From an uncultured Brachybacterium sp. (GTDB lineage: Bacteria > Actinomycetota > Actinomycetes > Actinomycetales > Dermabacteraceae): a DNA stretch of 64,000 bases. The stretch covers positions 1 through 64,000 of the forward strand of contig NZ_CANMSY010000008.1 of assembly GCF_947500705.1 (NCBI RefSeq). The letters run 5' to 3'. The position numbers and the translations under genes are program-made. Position 1 is the stretch's first letter. Each line of letters opens with the position of its first letter. The notes beneath the pieces were generated by a model. That model did not search any database and was not told the DNA's origin. It was given only the letters and a program-made list of their open reading frames with translations. This document shows positions 51,217 through 58,748 of the stretch, one piece after another.

Positions 51217-54200
51217 ACATCTCCTCCACCGTGCGGGTGCGCACCCGCCACGGGATCGCCAGCAGGGCGGTGAGCGCGACAGCGCCGTAGAGCAGGAGCT
51301 GCCAGAGCAGAAGCAGCGGCTGCTCCCGGTGCACATCGAGCACGCCCTCGGCACCCGCAGGCACCAGGAAGCCCTGAGCCCAGCCATCGATCTCGACGGG
51401 GACGAGCTCGTGGCCGTCGAGGGTCGCGCGCCATTCGCCATCGAAGCGCTCGGAGAGGATCACCGTGCGCTCGGCATCGTCCGCAGGGATCGCCCCCGAG
51501 GCCTCGATCACGTCGCTGGCCAGGGGCAGGGGTGCCGCGCCACCGGTGATCAGCGCCCGCGGCTCGGCATCGACCACTCGCCACAGACCGCCCCGGGGGC
51601 TCTCGGTGACCTTCTCGAGCTGTGTGGAGCTGTCCAGGGTGCGCATCAGCTCCTGCTCCTGGGACGGGTCGCCCGGCACCACGACATAGGCGATCGCGAG
51701 AGGGGCGGCCGTCCGGGCTGCGGCGTCTTCGGCGCCTTGCGCACCTGTGTCGGCCTGGCTCTCGCCGCCGGAGAGCATTCCGGCGACGGTGTCGCGCAGC
51801 GCTGCGGAGGCGGGATCGTCATCGACGACCCGGCCGTCGACGACGGTGGCGACGTCCCGGGCGTCGGCGATCGCGGCATGCTGGATGACTGTGTCCCCGC
51901 CGTGGACGACCAGCTCGGCACGGACAGTGCCATCGTCCTCCCCGGTGAGGACCAGCACCCGGCTGCGGGCCTCGGTGCGTCCCTGGTCCGCGGCCGCGGC
52001 GGGAACCTGCCCCCACTCGGTCCGCTCCAGTCGCAGCTGGCCCGGCAGCACCAGTGTCCAGCCGGCGACGGTGGCCAGGCAGGCGAGGGCCACGACCGCG
52101 CCGACGAGCCCGGTGGCCGCGCGGCGGGACCGGGAATCATGCTCCTGCCGGCGGGCGAGGCCGTCGAAGGTCGCAGCCGCGCCGATCGCCAGGGCCAGCA
52201 GGATGACGCTGAGCAGTCCATGCAGCGGGGGCGTGGACAGGTGCCCTGCTGCGGTTCCGGTCCAGGTGCCGCGGGCCAGGAGCACCGTGAGCAGGCCGAG
52301 CGCGGCGAGCAGCGCGCTGAACCGTCCGGCCCGCCCGGCAGCGCCGGTCAGCAGCGGGGAGCAGAGCGCGGCGAGCGCGACCGGAGCGATCGGGAGCAGC
52401 GGCAGCAGCAGCGCCGCCGTCTCCCCCACCAGCGGGACCAGCAGCTCCTGGACCTGCGGAGCGACCGGCCAGAGCCCGGCCAGCTCAAGGGACGAGGCAG
52501 TGGCTCCCGTGGGCGGGACCCCGGCCACCGCCAACAGCGTTCCCGGATGGCCGAGATAGCTCGGGAGGTAGGGGGCGTGCAGGGCGAGCGAGGGCAGCAG
52601 CACCCAGAGCAGCCGGCGTCGGCGGCCGGGCGCGGCGATCGCGATCAGCACCAGAGCTGCGGCGGCGAGCAGCACCATCACGGGCTGGACCGCCCCGATC
52701 ACCAGCAGCAGCAGCCCGCCCGCCGCCGCAGCGGACACGCTGGCCTGCGAGACCTTGTGCGGCAGCCCGATGGCGCGGCCGAGCGCCAGGGCGAGCAGCG
52801 GGAGCAGGATGTGCACGAGCAGCAGCGGCCAGGCCCCGACCGCGAGTGCGGTCAGGAGGGAGGGGGCCAGGGCCCACACCGTGGTGATCACCAGGCGGGC
52901 GCCGACGGCACGGGTGATCGCGCCGGAGGCCCACCACGCCAGCAGGGCGCTGAGCGGCACCGCGGCGAAGAGCAGGATCTCGATCAGCAGTCCTCCGCCG
53001 GGCGGCAGATGCCCCAGCAGCCTGAGGAGGGCGTCGCCCGGCCCACGCTCGCCGAGCCCGCCGGGGATCCAGCTCGACCAGGCCGCGGCCCAGAGAGCAT
53101 CCCAGCTCTCGGGTAGCGGGCGCAGCCCCGGGCCGGTCAGCTCCCCGCGGCCGAACAGGCCTCGCAGCGCGAACAGCCCCAGGATCGTCGCCGCAAGGGC
53201 CACCACGCCCGTCCAGACGATGTGACGGCCGTAGTCGGCGTCCTCGAGGCCGTGCCGGGTCCCGGCGATCCCCCAGGTGGTGTAGCGGATCCGGCGGCGC
53301 CGGTCGTCATCGGCGAACAGTCGGCTCCAGGTGTCGTCGACCCACCGCCGCATCCCCTCGCCGCGCGGCAGGTAGAGCGGGGCCAGACGTCCGCGCGGCA
53401 CCCGTGCCCGGTGCCGGTCGCCCCGGCCACGGGCGAGGACGCGGCGTGCCCGGGGCAGGACCGCCAGCGCCGCACGCAGCTCCATCAGAGCCAGGCGGGG
53501 CGCGGAGGCGGCGACCGCGCCGAGCATCCGCAGCAGGGTCTCCAGGGGCAGCAGCACCAGGGTGAGCAGGGCGTGGAGCAGCCGTCGCTGCTTGAGCAGG
53601 GTCAGCACCTGCCCGGTGCGCTGCTCCTGGAGCCGCTCGAGCAGGGGGCGGGTGGGAGAGGGGTGCAGCACCCGGGAGGAGGCCTGGACCGCGACCCGTT
53701 CGCCGGAGCGCCAGATGCGTCGGCACAGGTCGATCTCGGCCCAGGGTGCGGGAAGGTCGGGGTCGAGGCCGCCCACCTCCCGCAGCGTCAGCTCACGGAC
53801 CAGCAGGCCCGGCAGCGGCACGGCCAGGACGTCCTGGCGCCAGTCGGCCTGCCCCTGGTCGATCTCACCGGGATCGACCCCGGTGATGATCCGGCCTCCA
53901 TGGGTGAGGGTCAGGCCGACGTCCACCAGGGCATCCGCGCTCTCAGCGGTCAGCGGCAGGTCGTCCCCGTCCTCCACCTGGCGCACCCGCTTCGCGCCGA
54001 TCGCCGCGGTGTTCGGCGAGCGCTCGACGACCTCCAGCTGGCGTTCGAGGGCATCGAGGCCGGGCGTCGCACCGTCGACCACGAACCAGAGCCAGGACTC
54101 GCCCGCCGCACCGTCGGCAGCTGCGGCGCGACGGCCCGATCGAGAGGGCTCCTCGCGCAGGCGCAGGGGAACCTGGGCGAGGTCCTCCGCCCGCTGGGTG

Positions 54201-54640
54201 CGTTCACGTTCGACCGCGACGCTGTCGACCACGCGGGCACGGCGCCTGCTGGGGCGCGATGTGCTGGGTCGCGTTGCCCTCTCGGTGGGCTCGTCGCGCT
54301 CAGCGACTCCTGCGGGCTCGGGGTCCTGCCCAGAATCTGCGCCGCGGTCCGGGAGCTCGTCGGTGTCGTCGCGGCCGCCTGTGCTGCGGGCGAGAAGCTC
54401 TCGGATCGCTCCGGCGCGGCTGAGCGAGGCAGAGATCGGGAGGATCTCATCGATGGTCCCGTCGCCGAGGCCCCTCGCGATGGCATCGCTGACATCCTCG
54501 GGGAGCCCCGTCGGGGCGACCACCATGATCCGCTCGGGCTGACGGGTCTGCGCTGACATTGCGACACGCAGCGCGTCATGGGTGCGCGAGGTCGTCGTCC
54601 CGCTCAGCAGGACGACTGCGGTGATGTGACGATCGCTCAC
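51209..54640 (-). CDS. very large integral-membrane GT2-type glycosyltransferase
   Basis: A 1143-residue protein. The N-terminal GT2-type domain (about 1-330) begins HITAVVLLSGTTTSRTHDALR and carries a divergent Asp-rich strand (LWFVVDGATPGLDALE) and GGLDPDLPAPWAEIDLCRRIW, the usual acceptor-site segment; an insertion of charged, low-complexity sequence (about 85-165) splits it. A dozen or more membrane helices (about 360-960) and a C-terminal beta domain follow. Family members are presumed to add sugars to lipid-linked envelope glycans. The GTG at 54640 has no good ribosome site; it lies 12 bases past the whiB2 stop, so coupling is likely. Confidence 0.85.
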   Translation of the reverse strand: MSDRHITAVVLLSGTTTSRTHDALRVAMSAQTRQPERIMVVAPTGLPEDVSDAIARGLGDGTIDEILPISASLSRAGAIRELLARSTGGRDDTDELPDRGADSGQDPEPAGVAERDEPTERATRPSTSRPSRRRARVVDSVAVERERTQRAEDLAQVPLRLREEPSRSGRRAAAADGAAGESWLWFVVDGATPGLDALERQLEVVERSPNTAAIGAKRVRQVEDGDDLPLTAESADALVDVGLTLTHGGRIITGVDPGEIDQGQADWRQDVLAVPLPGLLVRELTLREVGGLDPDLPAPWAEIDLCRRIWRSGERVAVQASSRVLHPSPTRPLLERLQEQRTGQVLTLLKQRRLLHALLTLVLLPLETLLRMLGAVAASAPRLALMELRAALAVLPRARRVLARGRGDRHRARVPRGRLAPLYLPRGEGMRRWVDDTWSRLFADDDRRRRIRYTTWGIAGTRHGLEDADYGRHIVWTGVVALAATILGLFALRGLFGRGELTGPGLRPLPESWDALWAAAWSSWIPGGLGERGPGDALLRLLGHLPPGGGLLIEILLFAAVPLSALLAWWASGAITRAVGARLVITTVWALAPSLLTALAVGAWPLLLVHILLPLLALALGRAIGLPHKVSQASVSAAAAGGLLLLVIGAVQPVMVLLAAAALVLIAIAAPGRRRRLLWVLLPSLALHAPYLPSYLGHPGTLLAVAGVPPTGATASSLELAGLWPVAPQVQELLVPLVGETAALLLPLLPIAPVALAALCSPLLTGAAGRAGRFSALLAALGLLTVLLARGTWTGTAAGHLSTPPLHGLLSVILLALAIGAAATFDGLARRQEHDSRSRRAATGLVGAVVALACLATVAGWTLVLPGQLRLERTEWGQVPAAAADQGRTEARSRVLVLTGEDDGTVRAELVVHGGDTVIQHAAIADARDVATVVDGRVVDDDPASAALRDTVAGMLSGGESQADTGAQGAEDAAARTAAPLAIAYVVVPGDPSQEQELMRTLDSSTQLEKVTESPRGGLWRVVDAEPRALITGGAAPLPLASDVIEASGAIPADDAERTVILSERFDGEWRATLDGHELVPVEIDGWAQGFLVPAGAEGVLDVHREQPLLLLWQLLLYGAVALTALLAIPWRVRTRTVEEMYG

Positions 54641-54652
54641 CAGGGAAGGATG

Positions 54653-54952
54653 TCAGACCACCCGGCGCTTGAGCTTGCGGCGCTCACGCTCGGACAGCCC
54701 GCCCCAGATCCCGAAGCGCTCATCGTTCTCGAGGGCATACTCGAGGCACTCGGCACGCACCTCGCAGGAGACGCAGACCTTCTTGGCCTCCCGTGTGGAG
54801 CCGCCCTTCTCGGGGAAGAACGCCTCCGGATCGGTCTGCGCGCACAGGGCACGCTCCTGCCAGGTCAGCTCAACGTCGTCGGAGTCCTGTCCGGCGAAAT
54901 CGAGCAGGGACAGCTCGGCACGCGCGTCGTCCTCGACTCGTTCCGCATCCAT
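54653..54952 (-). CDS. whiB2: WhiB2-type iron-sulfur transcription factor
   Basis: A 99-residue Wbl protein. Ligands C37, C60, C63 and C69 flank DPEAFFPEKGGSTREAKKV; GIWGG (81-85) and the basic tail ERRKLKRRVV follow. The acidic N-terminal extension (1-30) fits WhiB2/WhiB, which governs septation or sporulation. GGAAGGAG lies 8 bases before the ATG at 54952. Upstream, facing the divergent cofE-like gene, is the palindrome TACACCGGTGTA. Genomic place (next to a CofE gene, in the manB-DUF3499 neighbourhood) matches M. tuberculosis whiB2. Confidence 0.94.
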   Translation of the reverse strand: MDAERVEDDARAELSLLDFAGQDSDDVELTWQERALCAQTDPEAFFPEKGGSTREAKKVCVSCEVRAECLEYALENDERFGIWGGLSERERRKLKRRVV

Positions 54953-55009
54953 AGCCACCACTCCTTCCACTGCTGTGTCGACCACCGAAGGCCCGTTGGA
55001 GCCCTAAAG

Positions 55010-55021
55010 TACACCGGTGTA
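55010..55021. promoter_or_regulatory. perfect 12-bp palindrome in the whiB2/cofE divergent promoter
   Basis: TACACCGGTGTA is self-complementary. It sits 58 bases before the whiB2 ATG and 73 before the cofE-like ATG, in the AT-rich part of the gap (CTAAAGT on one side, AGTTATGG on the other), where promoter elements are expected. It probably binds a dimeric regulator; the protein is unknown. Confidence 0.55.
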
Positions 55022-55093
55022 GTTATGGTCCGTCAAGCGGCGTCGGCGCGTCGCCTTGCATATCGCATCCGAATCACATTCCCGGGAGGCCCC

Positions 55094-56197
55094 ATGTCGA
55101 TCACGTCACCGCCTGCGCAGGCACCACCGAGCACACCTACCGCTGTGCTCGCTGCAGTCACCGTCCTGCCTGTCATCGGGCTCGGCGAGATCCGCGAGGG
55201 CGATGACCTCGGCGGTCTGCTGGCCGCGGCGCTGGCCCCTCTGTCCCCGGCCGATGGTGACGTGCTGTGCGTCTCCACGAAGATCGTCTCCAAGGCTCTG
55301 GGGCTGCGGGTGGCTCCCGAGGACCGTGACGAGGCGATCCGTGCCGCTGCGGTGCGCACCGTCGCCCGCCGCCTGCACACGCGGGTGGTCACCTCCGTGG
55401 TGCAGATCCCGTCCGGTCCGGTGATGGCGGCCGCCGGGGTCGATTCCTCCAATGCACCCGAGGGGCCGCTGCTGCTGCCTGAGGATCCCGACGCCTGCGC
55501 GCGGGAGCTCCGTGATCATCTGGTCGAGGCACTGGGCGTCGACGTGGGCGTCCTGCTGACCGACACCTCATCCCGGGTCTGGCGAGTGGGTGTCGGGGAC
55601 ATCGCCCTCGGGGCGGCGGGGGTCAGCGCGCTGCAGGACCTGCGCGGCGGGACCGACGCCGACGGCCGGGCGCTGCACATCACGGTGCGGAACCTCGCCG
55701 ATGAGCTCGCCGCCGCGGCCGACCTGGTCAAGGGCAAAGCCAGCGGGGTGCCGGCCGCGCTGGTCCGGGGAGTCGCCTCCGCGACCGCGGCCGACGTCCC
55801 GGCTCGTGAGCTCTCCCGCACCGGGAGCGAGGACTGGTTCCGCCGACCCAGTCTGGAGTCGGTCTGGGTCGCCCTGGGCCTGACGCCGGAGCAGGAGCCG
55901 ATCGCACGGATGTCCCCCGAGCCCGAGGGAGAACGGATCGCCCGGGCACTCGCGGTCGCGTCCCTGCCCCGGGCCGGGCAGCCGTCCGGCACCGCGGCGG
56001 CCCGCCTGAGCACGGGTCCGGAGGGGCGTCCGCATATCGTGGTGGAGGCGGCGGGCCACTCCGACTCCGCGCTGATCCACGCCGCGACGCTCGCCGAACG
56101 GATCCGTACCGCGCTGGAAGCCGAATCCCTCGCCGCCGCACTGCCGGAGATCTCCCTCGAGCTCTCCATCCCCGATTCTCTGGAGGACCTGACATGA
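55094..56197 (+). CDS. CofE-like coenzyme F420-0:L-glutamate ligase domain protein
   Basis: A 367-residue protein; GGGAGG lies just before the ATG at 55094. The CofE fold is recognisable: VLPVIGLGEIREGDDLGGLLAAAL, DGDVLCVSTKIVSKALG, VLLTDTSSRVWRVGVGDIALGAAGVSALQDLRGGTDADGRAL. In active CofE/FbiB the motif is usually DTFGRPWR; here it is DTSSRVWR. The C-terminal 110 residues are a further domain, shorter than the nitroreductase-like half of FbiB. No fbiA, which normally precedes it, is in the window. The enzyme may ligate glutamate to F420-0 or serve an unrelated ligation. Confidence 0.82.
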   Translation: MSITSPPAQAPPSTPTAVLAAVTVLPVIGLGEIREGDDLGGLLAAALAPLSPADGDVLCVSTKIVSKALGLRVAPEDRDEAIRAAAVRTVARRLHTRVVTSVVQIPSGPVMAAAGVDSSNAPEGPLLLPEDPDACARELRDHLVEALGVDVGVLLTDTSSRVWRVGVGDIALGAAGVSALQDLRGGTDADGRALHITVRNLADELAAAADLVKGKASGVPAALVRGVASATAADVPARELSRTGSEDWFRRPSLESVWVALGLTPEQEPIARMSPEPEGERIARALAVASLPRAGQPSGTAAARLSTGPEGRPHIVVEAAGHSDSALIHAATLAERIRTALEAESLAAALPEISLELSIPDSLEDLT

Positions 56198-56922
56198 GCG
56201 AGCAGCACAGGACGAGCATGGACACCGGCGCCCAGCTGCTGCGCGCCCTCGAGCAGACCGGTCCGAACCCGGTGCTCGCCTGGTACGGCGAGGAATCTCG
56301 GATCGAGCTGTCCGGCCATGTGCTGGCCAACTGGGTGATCAAGGCGATCGGGCACCTCCACGACGAGATCGCACTGGCCCCGGGTGACCGGATGGTCCTG
56401 GATCTCCCACCCCACTGGAAGCGCCTCGTGCTGGCCCTGGCGGCCTGGTCCCTGGGTGCCGAGGTGAGCTGGCATGACCGTGGGGGCGCTCCCGGGGAGG
56501 CAGCGGTTCCGGTCCCGTCACCGCAGGTGGTCGCCACGGACCGACCGGACTCGACCCTGGCCGAGAGCGCCGAGGAGGTGCTCGCCCTCCAGGCCGTCTC
56601 GCTCGCGCCGCGCTACGACGGGGAGCTGCCCGCGCTGGTCCACGACTGGCTGAGCGAGGTGCGCGGCAGCTCCGACCGACTCGGTGTGGAGCTGCCCCGC
56701 TGGAGCGGCCCCGCACCGCTGGAGCCTGCCGCTCCGCAGCGATCGGACTCGGCGCACGGCACGCCTCTCCCCCGGCTGCTGACGGACGAGGACGGACTGC
56801 CCGCTGCCGCGCAGCTGCTCGGGGCGCTCCTGACCGGTGGCGGGATCGTGGGTCCCGCGAGCGCGGTGGGCGAGCATCAGGCGCGAGAGGAGGGCGTGAC
56901 CGAGCAGCTCCGCCCCCGCTGA
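56194..56922 (+). CDS. TIGR03089 family protein
   Basis: A 242-residue protein coupled to the cofE-like gene by ATGA. It begins GAQLLRALEQTGPNPVLAWYGEESRIELSGHVLANWV, the pattern of TIGR03089, a family related to the N-terminal part of acyl-CoA synthetases/AMP-ligases without the adenylation motifs. PGDRMVLDLPPHWKRLVLALAAWSLGAEV follows. It lacks the signature P-loop and catalytic Lys of full ligases, so it may be a non-catalytic paralogue. Function unknown. Confidence 0.85.
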   Translation: MSEQHRTSMDTGAQLLRALEQTGPNPVLAWYGEESRIELSGHVLANWVIKAIGHLHDEIALAPGDRMVLDLPPHWKRLVLALAAWSLGAEVSWHDRGGAPGEAAVPVPSPQVVATDRPDSTLAESAEEVLALQAVSLAPRYDGELPALVHDWLSEVRGSSDRLGVELPRWSGPAPLEPAAPQRSDSAHGTPLPRLLTDEDGLPAAAQLLGALLTGGGIVGPASAVGEHQAREEGVTEQLRPR

Positions 56923-57037
56923 TCACCAGGCGCTGCGCCGCCGACTCAGGCGCAGCGACACCGGCCCGGAGGCAGCGCCGGCGGTTCAGGGCGACGCCGA
57001 CGGCTCACGCGCAGCGCTGGCGGCTCCGCGGGCCGGG

Positions 57038-57808
57038 TCAGCCCGCGCGCAGCGTCGCGACGGCCTCGGTGGGGTCGCCGTCGAAGATGGCCCGGCCCTT
57101 GCGGAGCACGACGATGCGGGTGCACAGCTTCTCGAGCATCTCGAGCTCATGGGAGACGACCACCATGGTGCGGCCGGCCTCCTGCAGCTCGCGGATCCGT
57201 TCGAGGCACTTGCGCTGGAACGGCTCATCGCCGACGGAGAGGATCTCGTCGACCAGGAAGATGTCCGGCTCGGTGTGCACGGCGACGGAGAATGCCAGGC
57301 GCAGGAACATCCCTGAGCTGTAGTACTTCACGTCGGTGTCGATGAACTCCTCGATCTCGCTGAAGGCGACGATCTCCTCGAACTTCTCGTCGATCTGCTC
57401 ACGGCTCATCCCCAGGATGGCGCCGTTGAGGTAGACGTTCTCACGCCCGGAGAGGTCGGGGTGGAAGCCGGCGCCCACCTCGATCAGGCCCGCCACCCGG
57501 CCCCGGAGGAGCACGCGGCCGTGGTCCGGGTAGAGCACCCCGGAGATGGTCTTGAGCAGTGTGGACTTCCCGGAGCCGTTGAAGCCGATCAGCCCGACCG
57601 TCTCCCCGGCGTGCACCGTGAGGTCCACGTCGTTCAGGGCCAGGAACGTGTCGGCCAGCTTCTTGCGCTTCAGCGCCGAGAACACGAGCTCCTTGAGCGA
57701 GTGGTCGTGACGCAGGGAGAACTGCTTGGTGACGTGCTCGATGCGCACCATCTCGCGGTCCGTGGGGACTGCGGCGGAGTCGGGTACGGAGTCGATGTTC
57801 GGGCTCAT
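57038..57808 (-). CDS. wzt: Wzt-type ABC transporter ATP-binding protein
   Basis: A 256-residue ATPase. Walker A GFNGSGKST (75-83), the polysaccharide-exporter type LIEVGAGFHPDLSGRENVYLNG, signature YSSGMFLRLAFSVA, Walker B IFLVDEILSVGDEPF and the H-loop VVSHE are visible. It has no C-terminal carbohydrate-binding domain, as in Rv3781. With the Wzm-like permease it exports a lipid-linked galactan or O-antigen-like polymer. AGGAG stands 8 bases before the ATG; the permease gene stops 13 bases upstream. Confidence 0.94.
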   Translation of the reverse strand: MSPNIDSVPDSAAVPTDREMVRIEHVTKQFSLRHDHSLKELVFSALKRKKLADTFLALNDVDLTVHAGETVGLIGFNGSGKSTLLKTISGVLYPDHGRVLLRGRVAGLIEVGAGFHPDLSGRENVYLNGAILGMSREQIDEKFEEIVAFSEIEEFIDTDVKYYSSGMFLRLAFSVAVHTEPDIFLVDEILSVGDEPFQRKCLERIRELQEAGRTMVVVSHELEMLEKLCTRIVVLRKGRAIFDGDPTEAVATLRAG

Positions 57809-57821
57809 CCGGGTGCTCCTG

Positions 57822-58748
57822 TCACAGTTCCTGGGCGAAGCGCCGCTTCGAGCGCTCGAAGACGACGGTGCCGACCACGAACGTGACCACGGCGATCAGC
57901 AGTCCGGCCCACCACAGCCCGAACGGCTCGCCGGGTCCGGCCAGCGAAGGATCCGCGGCGACGGCGTCGACCACGTCCGGGCCGTAGCGCCAGAAGGCGA
58001 CGTGGAACAGCTCGACCACGATGGTCAGCGGGTTGAGCTGATACAGCCACCACCACACGGTCCCCCCGATCGCCTCCTCGACCATCGAGATCCGGTAGAG
58101 GACCGGGGAGAGCCAGGTCGCGACCATGACGATCAGGTCCACGAAGTTCTCGACATCGCGGAAGGCGGCGTTGAGCGCCGCGGTGATCATGCCGAGCCCC
58201 ATCGTGAACACCACCAGGATCACGATCCCGAGCAGGAACGCGATCGCCGCGGTGACCGAGGGCAGCCACCCGAACAGCAGGGCGCCCACCACCAGCACCG
58301 CCAGCTGGGGCAGGAAATGCACGAGCGCCACGATCATGCTCGCCCAGGGGAACAGCTCGCTGGGCAGGTAAATCTTCGAGACCAGCGCCTGGTTCCCGGT
58401 GATCGACCGGGTGGCATTGCCGAACACCTCACCGAAGAGGTTCACCACCACGATCCCGCTGAAGAGGTAGACGGCGTAGGCGGGGGTGTCCCGCGAGAGC
58501 TGCAGGAACACGCCGAGCGCGATGTAGAAGACGATGAACTGCACCGCGGGCTTGACGTAGCTCCACAGCATGCCCAGGGCACTTCCGCGGTAGCGCACCC
58601 GCAGCTCCTTGCGCACCAGCAGGCGCAGCAGGAAGCGTTCGCGGATCGGATTCAGCCAGCCCGCGTCCTGTCCCGGAGCCCGCCAGCCCTCGACCTGCTC
58701 TGCGCGGGACGGGAGCCGCGCGGCTCCGCCGGTGCCGTTCGCGGTCAC
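57822..58748 (-). CDS. wzm: Wzm-type ABC transporter permease
   Basis: A 308-residue ABC-2 permease with six membrane segments. The N-terminal amphipathic region RERFLLRLLVRKELRVRYRGSALGMLWSYVKPAVQFIVF is characteristic of polysaccharide exporters. AFRDVENFVDLIVMVATWLSPVLYRISMVEE and LNPLTIVVELFHVAFWRYG are the conserved later loops. It forms the channel for which the downstream gene supplies ATPase. It overlaps glfT2 by 4 bases (ATGA), so export is coupled to galactan synthesis. Confidence 0.94.
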   Translation of the reverse strand: MTANGTGGAARLPSRAEQVEGWRAPGQDAGWLNPIRERFLLRLLVRKELRVRYRGSALGMLWSYVKPAVQFIVFYIALGVFLQLSRDTPAYAVYLFSGIVVVNLFGEVFGNATRSITGNQALVSKIYLPSELFPWASMIVALVHFLPQLAVLVVGALLFGWLPSVTAAIAFLLGIVILVVFTMGLGMITAALNAAFRDVENFVDLIVMVATWLSPVLYRISMVEEAIGGTVWWWLYQLNPLTIVVELFHVAFWRYGPDVVDAVAADPSLAGPGEPFGLWWAGLLIAVVTFVVGTVVFERSKRRFAQEL

